A stretch of 64,000 nucleotides of DNA from Sebastes aleutianus. Its lineage: Eukaryota; Chordata; Actinopteri; Perciformes; Sebastidae. The notes below the pieces were generated by a model. That model was not told where the DNA came from, searched no databases, and saw nothing but the letters and a program-made list of their open reading frames with translations. Numbering within the stretch: position 1 is the first letter of the stretch; every line of letters starts with the position of its first letter. A program made the position numbers and the translations under genes. The stretch lies in contig CAKAKS010000031.1 of NCBI GenBank assembly GCA_916700875.1, forward strand, positions 9,635,977 through 9,699,976. The letters run 5' to 3'. Positions 39,586-51,500 of the stretch are shown one piece after another.

Positions 39586-42500
39586 AACACAGATTCAAAT
39601 CAGCCATCTGTGAGTCTTTCCTCTTTTAATTGACATAAAATATTCATGTATGCATGGTTTCCTCCAGTGGAAACTTGGGGAAACCCTGAGCCCCCTGGTT
39701 ACCAAAACAATACTTAGCGACTAGACTTACTGTACAACCTATCCTTCCTTCCTGCTTGTTTTCTTCCTTCTGTTCTGCTCTTCTTCCCTTTTAAAGTGAA
39801 GACTTCCTCTATGTGCACAAGTCAAAAGTGTGTAGCTTTGCTAGTCATATTATTTTATATATATTTTGATATGTATTTTGTTCCAAATCGTCAGTGTAAA
39901 ACATATTTATCATATTTTAAAAAAGCTACAAAACCCCACCACAACAGAATGGTGCTTATTAATGGGAGAGATAAGAGGATCCTGCTTGGTTTGAGCTTTT
40001 GATCTGTGTATATACTGCCTCCTACCTTGTGCTATGCTGCATTGCATATTTCATGCCTTTTATCCCCTCTGTATTGAGTGAATTTAAAGCGTCACACCTC
40101 CAGCCTTCTACACTCGCCTCTTTGCGGGTCGTTTTAAAGGGAATACCATTCGGTTTGAAATATGTGTGTTTCCCTTTTTTCCCTGCATGACTACGATAAG
40201 ATCAATATTTGTCTCACAGACACCAGAGACACATCTGCAGCGTTTGGTATCAGCGAGATGTACAGCCTCAAGCTGCTCCATTGGCCGCGAATGGGAGATT
40301 GTTTTTACTGGGTTGTTCGTTTTGTCAATACATTTAAAATACGTCTCAGTGCTGAACTCAATAAAATGCATCCTCTGAAAGTCAGTCTGGCCGTTGTCGC
40401 TTGGCGTTTTATCCATCATTGCCAATTCAAAATTGTGCATAGCAGGGACGTGAGAGAGATGGTTGTGTTTGTTCAGAGAAACAAACTGTCCTAAGGCATT
40501 GTTATAAATAATCAGGATTCTCTAAATTCAATTATTCAACAATGGTGTCGGAAACAAAATATTCTCACACATGCTGTAGCCGAGTGTGAGCCAAGTTTGC
40601 TTCCAGCTCTTTAAGATTGGAGCGTGTGTTGTTTTTACTAACTTTAAACCATACACATATTTTTTTTTTTTTCGTCTAGGTGTCAGAGACTCTGGTTGTA
40701 CGGAACGGGGATTTCCTCGTGCGTGACTCTCTGACCAGTGTGGGCGACTACGTGCTGACCTGTCGGTGGGATAATGAGGTGCTGCACTTCAAGATCAGCA
40801 AGGTCCTGGTCAAATCCACTGAGACCAAGGTACGTATTAAAGCTTTTACTGGCTGTGTGTTTCATCACTTCTTAACAACTAGAGGCCTTTTACTTTGCGT
40901 CAGTGTAACTAATAACATAACGTATGTTCCGTTTAGGGTGCATCACTGGTTCACAACCTTTTTTTACAAAAGGGACCCCTTTTCTAGCATTGAGTAAACT
41001 GACGACCCCTGACTAAGTGACATATTTTATGGATATTTCATGTTATATTCAATGACAGTTCAGAACACAGAATGCAATAACTGCAGGGAAGTTTGTGTAA
41101 TTTGGATGAAATTCAATTTGGATGAATTTTGAGCAGATTATTTTGGTGAATATTGCATCAGAGATGAGTTTGCTGTTATTTTTAGGAACCTTTTAATACT
41201 TTTAATCTGTCTGCATTATGTATATAATTGAATAATTGAACAATTATTCATACTTAATAGGCTGTGGCTCAGAGGGTAGAGCAGGTCGTCCACCAATCAG
41301 AAGGTCGGTGATTCGATAACCCGGCTCCTCCGGTCACATGTCGAAGTGTCCTTGAGCGAGACACTTAAAACCCAAATTGCTCCCGAAGGCTTAGCCATCG
41401 GTGTGTGAATGAGTATTTAAATTAGATCCTGATGGGCAAAGTTGGCACCTTTGCATGACAGCTTATGCCATCAGTGTATGAATGTGTGTGTGAATGGGTG
41501 AATGCTGACATGTAGTGTAAAGTGACTTGAGTGGTCGGAAGACTAGAAAAGCACTATATAAATGCAAGTCCATTTACCATTTTACCATTTACTTTTCTAA
41601 AGCAGGACGGGGCTGTTTAGCAGAGAGGGAAGGCTCTGTGAATATCGCTTGAGTTCAGGTCTTCACCATGCCCTTATCCTGTTTATGTCTTCTTCTTTTT
41701 TATTGCAAGACAAAAGACAATACTCAACAATACATTAACAGAACAACAAGAGGACGACAAGAACAGTGAATACAGGCCAGTTAACACAATTTCTGTGTCC
41801 TGTTTATATCTTTAATAATCCAAAGTTTAAAAAAACAATTTCATTTAGTTTTTCTTCACAGAAATGAATGAAATCCTGAGATATAGGCAAACTGTATATA
41901 TATATTTTTTTAAAGTTGCCTATTACTTAAAATCAAGAAGGCCTTGTGAAGCTTTGGCGACCCCTGGTGGGGGTCGGGACCCCCAGGTTGGGAACCAGTG
42001 GTGTATTGAGTCTTGACTACAGTCTTTACTGGCCTTTATAGACATGAGTGTTTCCCATAGCCTCCTGAATGTGATGCATTTTTTAGTGTTGTTATTTACA
42101 TCTGTGTTTGGCGAGTCAAGAGGGCTTTCCCATTTCCGAGTTTGTACCTCCTCGATTCCTTTCCTCGACTCCTCTCCTCGCGTCTTAGTCCGTCCCACCT
42201 GAGATGTGAGCAGAGGAGGTAGCGAGGAAATATGTTTTTAGAGAATAAATTCCTCTGAAGCATCACGTGAAGCGACGTCCGTTTCTGATGACCGCAGCAG
42301 CTGATCACAGCTGGATCAGCTGTCAGTCGGCTTTAACAGCCATTTATGTCTGAACTGTACTAATACTAATAAAGACACACAGTTATCAGTGGCAGAGCAG
42401 CAGCGTTTTCTCTCTGTAGCCTGTTACCTGTTTAACAAACACCTGCAAATGAATAACAGCCTGCAGTCTGTATTTATACTGTGGACTGTGTCCTGCTTAG

Positions 42501-45500
42501 GGGACCATTTCTACTGGCACAACGCCTTTATGTTATTCATTCATTATTAGCATCTGTATTAATTGATATTCTGATGGTGAATTCATTGTTTTATAACACA
42601 GAATATGATTATTGTGTCCTTTGAACACTAGAAATTATGTATTAGGCTAAATGTTTCAGGGAAAATTTAAATCATGTAACTCATATCAAACCGGATGCCC
42701 AACGTGACTGAATGGAAATGATGGAAATGATGATAATGATGTAAAACGTGTTTGTTTCTGACAGACAGACTCTGCTACTGTCTCTGACTCTAATAGTATC
42801 CTTAATAAAGGTTAATGGGGGGAAATTACAGATCATGAAAAGAAAACTCTTTCTTATAAATGAATAAAGACGTCATATTGAATTCTATCCTCAGGTGCAG
42901 TATGTGTTGGAGTCCGACAGCTTCGACTCGGTCCAGGAGCTCGTGCGGTTTTACGTGGGTCAGCGCAAACCGGTCTCCCAGTCCAGCGGCGTCCACATCT
43001 ACTGTCCGGTCAGCAGGACCCTCCCTCTGCGTTACCTGGAGGCCACCTTCGCTCTGGCCAGCAGCAAGCAAGGCTCCGCCTACTCGCCGTCCAGTCAGAG
43101 GGGAGCGTACATCAAGAGGCGGAGCGTCACCATGACCGACGGGCTGACGACGGAGAAGATGATACCTCACAGGTGAGCCGGGAGAACGAGGAGATGAGCA
43201 GCCAATAATGAAACCCTGACGGTCTCTTTTTTTTGCAGTCTTCATCATGTTTGATTCTTGCTTTATGTTGTACACATGATCAGTGACTCAGACAGTCCCA
43301 GTCCAGTTAGGACACCAGTGGCACCACCAGAACCAGAGCCGGAGCCTGTGCCCAACTGCAGGTTGTGTGTGTGTGTGTTACTAGTGTTGTGTTTGAGCAC
43401 TAAACTAGTACACTTTTCCTCTCACATTCCTGAAGTCCCCTCACTTCACAAACACCACTAGCACCTCCCCAAGTGATGAGCATCAAGTCCTCTTAGTTTC
43501 TCTCAGAGTGAAGTTGCAAAATGACTTCTTCACTCGCCAATTCTGTACTGGATCGCTCAAGTTTCAAACACAAAAAAGGCTGTTTGAAACTTGAATCTAC
43601 AAAGAAGGAGCAGACAAATAATGTTTGTACAGTGGAAATACATTTTAGCCTCATTGGGAGTATGGAAAGGAGTTGAGCAAGCTTTTAAAGCGTGGGACAA
43701 AACCAATGCTGCACTGACGCACTGGGCTTTAGAAAGCAAAGATGTGTGGAAAAAATGTATTTGGGCATGATTGCTGAAAACATTTTCCAGCACTTAATGC
43801 ACTCAAAATAGTGATTTTGAACCTTAAATATTAGTTTTTATTATTTGCAGTTAATCTCTTCTTAAGAAGCCACACTGTTCTACATGCTCTGCTCCTGCTT
43901 TAAAGTCCTAACACTGGTTTGAATTCATAAATAACACAAGAATATGAGTGTCACAAAGAAGAAGAATTGTCTTCAACTAACTAAAATGTCTCCCACTTCT
44001 CTCTCACCCTGAAATAATTATCATTTGCATCTGTAACGACACCATTCCTGTCATCTCAAACTGATAAATGTGACACCCTGAACTGCACCGCTTTGTGAGG
44101 TTCCCCTTCACTGCCTTGACAGCTTTTAAATCCATACCCAAAGATTTTTAACAGCCTTAAAAAATGCTGTGCTTGCAGCCCGTCGACAATCCACCACCAT
44201 AAAGACGCAATGCGGAACTGTGCGATGAGCATGGACCAGATTCAGGAGTACCGCTGCCCCTTGTCACCTGTCGGGGAAATCCCACTGTCTCCTGCATATA
44301 GTGCAAGTAAGTGACACACGAGCATATGAATGAAAAATAAAAGCTCTCCCTTTCACATTTACAAACTCCCCTTTCTCTGTTTCTTCAGTCACCAGGCAGA
44401 GGGCCCACTCAAGCGGGCGGGTCCTGGCTGTCGTCCCACCGTCCCCACAGATGCGCCGCTCCAGCGACCCCCAGCTCAGCCCATCGGCCGGTAACAACCC
44501 TCCAGAGCATCCCGCGCACACCTCTCACTCGGCGCACTCCACGCCTGCCCATCATCCCAGCTACCAATCACATTCCTCAGAAACAGCAGGGAGCTACTGT
44601 GACCTCAGACCTTGCCCCGCCGGGCCCCCGAAACCCCCGACAAAGGGCTACGTGGAGCGATTGCGAGTGGAAGAAGGGAGACAGGATGGAGCGAGGGAGG
44701 AAGGAGAGGGGATGTTCAGCGCACCACAAGTGGAGACAGCGTCCTCGTTCAGGCCATCCAAGTACGAGACAAACACACACACACACAGGAGTAGGCTTCG
44801 TGGTGTTTCCAAATGTAACCTCTTCTTTTAACTTGAGTTGGAGTACTTTATGAAAGGGACTCACAGCACAAAGACAGCTTTTGAAGTTTGGTGAGGGAGT
44901 GAGTGAGTCTTACCACTATTTCCCTCTTTAGAAAATTGAATTTAGATGAGAAATAGAATAGAAAGAAATTCAGAAGCTAATTCAGTTACATGCATTGAGG
45001 GCTGAAGGGGAGTTTGGACGGTCAAAAACCGACTGTTTGACCACTTTCAAATGCATAGTGTGGTGCTGGAGTTGCCAACTTTCATCTTGTGCAACAAAAA
45101 ATAATATGCATAACCATATAGTTAGAAAGTTGCTAAAAACAGCACACAACAGATTACTGTCTGCACCAACGGTGGAAGACACGTCTGCATGAATCTGTCT
45201 TGTTTTATTCCTCTCTTTGAGTGAAAAATCTGGATTACAGTGATCAAGTTTCATCGCCCATGTGCTAAGGCTGAACGTGCATTTAAGGAATAGTTGTCAT
45301 GTCCATAGGAAGAAGAGAAGGTACAGAAATATGGTCAAACATTTTGCTTTAACTTTATGGCTGGACTTTCGGCTGAGTCAAATTGTTGGACTCAATAAAA
45401 ATAGAAAAAACTGCTGAAGGGAGCTAAAAAGAAACCGTGTAACAGCCACAGTTAGATCTCATCACCACAGCGGGGTTAATTTAAATTGGTTGTGTCCAAA

Positions 45501-48500
45501 GGTCAATACCCCTGCTGACGTTTTGTCATAGACGGCAAAATAGTGGAGTGAGGCAATTTCGTGCAGGCACTGCAGCACAGCTATGAGTGAGCAGAGACTG
45601 GAAAATAGACTTGAGTAAACAGCTGATAATCCTGTGGGAAATAGCCCGAGGGCAGACTTTGTGCTGTGGTCAGAGACACAGCAGATACTGTATATTTCAT
45701 TGGGCTTACGGTGCCATGGGAGGGCACAGCAGATGAGGCTTGTCACAGGGAAATGGACAGGTACACCGAGTCGGCAGCAGCTTTGGACATCTAAGCGTCC
45801 CCTGTGAAATTTTGCTGCAGAGGGGGATTATTGACAGTGTTAACACTACGGGGGAAAATTGACAGTTAAGTCAGTAAAGGCGACTTATGTTTGAGGCACC
45901 AGTGTGAGCCAGTGACTGACTGACTGGCATGACTAATGTTAGAGCTAGTGTTGAGTGTCACATTGTGTAGAATATATACTGTGTATTTGGGTTGGTTTGC
46001 ATATGTATTAGTCCGGTTTGTTGATATGTCCAGAGGCCTTACACCTATGACGGAGGGTTGGGTGGCTGCCATTTGACATGGAAGGATTACTGAAAGAGCC
46101 TACTGGCTACAGGCCCAGGGGCCCCCCTGGCCTTCACCTGGCCATTTCACCAAAATGTCATTCGAAGAGATATGGAAAATTAACTACTAAGAGACACAAA
46201 ACGACCATAAAAGACACACAATTACTACAGAGAGACACAAAACAACTACATACAGACACAATACAACCAAAAAAAGACACACAGTGACTACAAAGAGACA
46301 CAAAACGACTACCAAGAGAGACAATACGTCCAAAAAGACACACAATGACTACAGAGAGACACAAAACAACTACAAACAGACACAATACAACCAAAAAAAG
46401 ACACACAGTGACTACAAAGAGACACAATATGACCAAAAAAGACACAGAATGACTACAAAGAGACACAAAACAATTACAAAGAGACACAATATGACCAAAA
46501 AAGACACACAGTGACTACAAAGAGACACAATAACTACAGAGAGACACAAAACAACCACGAAAACATGCATAACGACTACAAAGAGATGCACAGTGTGTCT
46601 TGCTCCTATGTAGGGGAGATGGTGGAGCCCTTTTTCATGTCTGTGCCCAGGGACTCATTGACTCATAATCCGCCCACTTGGTCCCGATTGCTACATGATC
46701 AACATAAAGTCATACACCGTGGTCATCCAGTGGTTTTGTGTGTCACAAAACCACTGGATGAGCCTACCAGGTTTACTAAATATCATGTTGTAACCTATTT
46801 ATCTTTACAACACTCCTCTCTTGCACTCTTTGCCAGTGCTCATGCCTCCGTCCTGGTTCAGTATTTTCTAATATGGTGTATTCGTAAACCTGTGCAGGTA
46901 CGAGTCTTGCCTTATGCCAGCTGAGAATAAGCCTCTGGAGATGTCGGTGCTGAAGAGAGTCAAAGAGCTGCTGGCTGAGGTGGACGCACGGACCGCCGCT
47001 AAACACATCACCATGGCCGACTGCACGGTACGCACACACATAAATATATGCAGTTCACATGGCAGCACACACGCTTTACACATCACGCATACAAAAGCAC
47101 ACATGCTGACTTGCATAATCACATACACCAAATGCCTGCACACATACAGCTAATCTTTTTTTTTCAAACTCTTGGACAGGTGGCTAGAATATTAGGCGTG
47201 ACCTCAGAGACGCAAAGGATGATGGGAGTGTCCTCAGGGTTGGAGTTGCTGACACTACCACATGGACACCAGCTAAGACTTGACCTACTGGAGAGGTACA
47301 AACACGCTTTTTCCCCCTCGGTCTTCCTTTATACATCCCTCACTAACTCCTTCATTAATCCAGCTATTGATTATCTGTACTCTTCTCTTCTTCCCCTCCA
47401 TCTCTCCTCTTCTCTTCCCTCTTCTGTTCTTATCTTGTAACACATACCAGTCTGCCACAATGTGAATTTTTCCAGAGTGGCTTTCAAAATAGGCTTTGAC
47501 TCAACACCCCCCTGCTTCCCTATCAGCGGCAGCAATTAACATCTATTGATGCATTTTATTGAATAGCACGTTCTTCTTTTCTCAGGTTCTACACCATGTC
47601 TATCATGATGGCGGTGGACCTGCTGGGCTGTACGGGAAGCACGGAGGAGAGGGCGGCGCTGCTCCACAAGACCATCCAGTTGGCAGCAGAGTTGAAGAGC
47701 AACCTGGGCAACATGTTTGGCTTCGCTGCTGTGATGAGAGCCCTGGAGCTGCCACAGGTAAGAGAGACACAGATACAAGTCGTACCATCATAAGCACAAA
47801 AACTCCAAATGCATTCTTACATTTTTTTTCACTTATTGCTGTAGATTTCCCGCCTGGAGCAGACGTGGGTGACGTTACGCCAGAGACACACAGAGGGCGC
47901 CATTCTATATGAGAAGAAACTCAAACCTTTCATGAAGAATATGAACGACGGCAAAGGTGAGATCTTAGTTTGCATGTTTCGTACAACAAATGTGCAAAAG
48001 TGTGTATTTATTTTGCAACGCTGAACTCTCCTGTGCTTACAGAGTCGAACGCCCTGTCCAACACTTCCCTCCCCCACATCATTCCCGTCCTGTCCTTATT
48101 GGAGCGGGGCATGGCGGTAGGGGAGGCGCTGGAGCCCTGGGAGAGTGCGGAGGTGGGAGTGGACGTGGTGATGTACCACCTAGAGGCGGCTCGTACCATC
48201 GCACATCACGGGGGGATCTATAGAACCAACACTGAGACCAAACTGCAGGGTAAGGCCGACATGAGACAGCATCTGTGTTGTTTTTATCCATGCTAGCGGC
48301 GTGACTCTATGTATGGCAATGTTGGTTTGTCAGTCTGTTGGGCGGTGGGGCATTGGACTGTCCATGTTAGCATTTAACCCTTTAAAACGGACCGTTGGTT
48401 GCATGATCTAAAATAAAAACCATAACAGCTAGAGCATTCATTGTTTTTGCAGTGGAAAGCCAAGGCTTGTGTCTTTCACGTCATCGCGTTGTACGCTTGT

Positions 48501-51500
48501 GATGACGTTATTACGTTACATGCGGAAAAGTAACAAAACTATCAAAACGCCTTTGCACTTGTTCTGCTCATTAAAATGAGTATATCTCAAAAACTTAAAA
48601 ATGTGCATAGTTCAAATAACTCATGGAGTGTTAAGAAAGTTTGTTTGTGTTTCCACATTTACAAATCTTTTGGATCAATATGTTTTGTGTGTTTATTTAG
48701 TAACATTTTATGAAAAAACATCAAAGATTTTTGTATGTTTTTTCATACAATTTCAATACTTTTCTCAATTATTATGGTTTATTTACTTATATAACCTTTT
48801 AGCTTAGGTTGTACAGATTTTAGGGATATGAAGAATTTGAAGATAATCTAAGAAATGACATCACAATAAGCAAAAATACCAGCGTAGGTACTGGCGGACC
48901 ATTTATATTGCAGAGTTCAAAGCCGTGCTTAAGTACACGGTAGCATGGCTGTAGAAGAAGTGTATTTTCTCACCACCCCGTTACACCTGATACTGTTTGG
49001 TTTAAGCTCATTAACACAATGTTGTTAATTATTTCATTCACACTGACCTTAAAGGATAACTTCGGTATTTTTCAACCTGGACTCAATTTTCCCATATTTT
49101 TTAAGTGACTAATGAGGACAACAATTTTTGAAATTGGTCCAGTATTGAGGGATAACGCTGTAACCAGCATCTGCGAGAGCAAGTGAACAGCGTCCATGTA
49201 ATGTGACGTCCACTAAAAGTGCTTTGTTTTTGCTGCTGACAGGCTCTGATCATAAATGTCTGACAACATTATGAAAAGGACCCTACAGAGAAATTAAACG
49301 TTTTTCTTACCTTTCGCTTTTTCAGTTTGTTATTGTGTCATGTGACTTGTTGCCAAAAGACAACAGTGGAAACGTGAGCAAGAGTGGAGAGAAGGTGTGC
49401 TATCAGAGTTCATTGTGTTGGAGTACAGAATGTGTAGTTTAGGAAAAGATTATTAATATCATGGCTGAGTATTTAGCTGATATCGATAATGTGGATGCAA
49501 CGCGAGATTTCAAAACGATACTTCTACTTGAGCGAGACTTGGTTAGACCCAATAACCAACAGACCGCATCAAGCCAAAGGTCAAGAAAAAGGTAACAATC
49601 TGAGCCTGTCAGTGGCAAAAACAAGCACTTTTAGAGGACGTAAAATGATAACGTACAGTAAATCGATGCAGAATTATCCGATATGATTACATTGCAGCCC
49701 GTTTAGCGGCTGAGGGTGCAGCGCTCTCCATCAATACTGGACCAGTTTCAAAAAATGTTGTCCCCATTACTCACTTGGACACAAAAACACGGGAAAATAG
49801 GGTCCTTTAAGAAATTATGAAATGTTTCTCACCACAGCCTCTTTTGTTCTGGTGTACAGCTGGTATTGTGTTACATCTCATGCTGTTAATAATGATAAGT
49901 GTGTTCAGTATCACTGATTTGATGAAATGACCGTGTGTGTGTGTGGCTACCATGTTAACTGTATTGATCCCTAATACCTCCCCAATGGTTCTCAGTTTGA
50001 GGCCATTACTGCTTTATTGAACAGCGTGTCAATAGCTATCAGCTCACATCTCTGTTTCCTGTTATAACTCGCTATCGATCAGCCTGACCTCAGTCTGCTC
50101 CCCTCATCAACATTTCTACGAGCCGAAGTTGAAACGCTCACTTCATACAGTTGTCGAAATTGGTTCAACCAAAGATGTTTATGTTCAAAAGCTATCTTTA
50201 GTTCATCTAAAGGGTCAGGTTAGGGAGTTTAAATTGTTTAAGTGAGCATTACAGCATGGATTTTCATTCTTTGCCTTGGGAGCTATACGTGTGACTGAAT
50301 AATCTCATTTCAAAGGTCCACTTTTCAGAGCTTTCAAGCTCATCTCACTGTCTTCATCTGCAAATGGAAGTGGCTCCAGGTGTCGTCCCGTGACCTGGAG
50401 TGTGGCAACTCTGTCACATGATGATAAGTGGTCATACATAAGGGAGAAGATCATGAAATATGGTTGAAAGGCTAGTTAGTGGACCTTTGAGTTGAGATTA
50501 TTTTGTCACACAGAATGATGATAGATTTGGACTTTCAGCACTAATTTGTTAATTACCATTTTTACTTTTTAAGTATATTTTTCTTTCAATTATGACTTAC
50601 TTTTTACTTACTTTTTAACATGCATTTGGCAGTTTTATTAATTTAATTTTTCTCTAATTATTTAGTTATTTGTTACAGTATTATTTATATGGTAATATTC
50701 CAAGTCACATTTTTTCAGAGCGCTTTTTTATTAAAAATGTCCAAATATTTTCTGATGTAATATATTTATTATATATATTATGTTCATTTGAAAGTAAGTA
50801 AGTCAAATGTATCTATATAGCGCTTTTCACAGACATAACATCACAAAGTGCTTTACAAGATCATTGTAAAAAAATATATTACCTATTATTATTTATTAGT
50901 TGACAAAATCAGTTAAGTTTTATTTTTTTCCACAGTCTTGTTTTTATTTTATTATCCAATTATGGGATTTTTATTAACTTTTCTTCTAGGGCTGCCACCT
51001 CTTTGTCGATTAGTCAACTAATTGGTCGTTTTGGTCTTAGTCGACTAATATTTTTTCAGTCGTTTAGTTGTTTTTTATGCTTTTTTTATGCTGAATGACT
51101 TATTTCCAAGAAACTTATGAGCACATCCCTGGTAAACACCAGATTTAGAGTGGTGCTATTGTGTGATACTTTGTGGAGAAACTCAATTTTACAGATCCGT
51201 CAATTAAATCAACTAATCAATTAGTCAACAAAATCGTATGAGTGTTAGTCGACTAGAATTTATTTTTGGTCGAGGAGAGTTCTACTTTTTTCGTTTTCTG
51301 TTAACGATGATATGGGTGTCATCTGCAAAGAGTAACACCCTCTCCTCTCCTCTCCAGGCTTCCAAGAGCGAGCAGAAATACACGAGATCTTCCAGACAGA
51401 GTTTCAGATGCGTCTCCTGTGGGGCAGCCGCGGCTCTGAGGGCAGCCAATCGGAGCGTTATGAGAAGTTTGACAAGGTCCTCACCGCTCTGTCGCACAAG

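Larger units (their letters stand above)
37467..40679 (+). other. sh2d3c: sh2d3c intron 2
   Basis: 3.2 kb holding an inverted partial copy of the 24.5-kb-type repeat (37950-38206), a short interspersed-repeat relic (38243-38438), a member of the 19-bp terminal-repeat family (38541-38980) and CA tracts near 39450 and 39556. Nothing coding was seen. Confidence 0.7.
48250..51357 (+). other. sh2d3c: sh2d3c intron 11
   Basis: 3.1 kb with a 760-bp inverted-repeat element (49048-49811), a short tail-like repeat near 50795-50875 (tatatagcgcttttcac) and a hAT-like element ending 73 bp before exon 12. The region 50520-50980 is very AT-rich. No exon was seen. Confidence 0.65.

Noticed and set aside
42826..43275. 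149-codon minus-strand frame
   Set aside because: It is the antisense shadow of sh2d3c exon 4.
46168..46600. Possible CRISPR-like array or repeat protein gene
   Set aside because: Units are imperfect, lack unique spacers of constant size, and lie in an intron of a vertebrate gene: a minisatellite.
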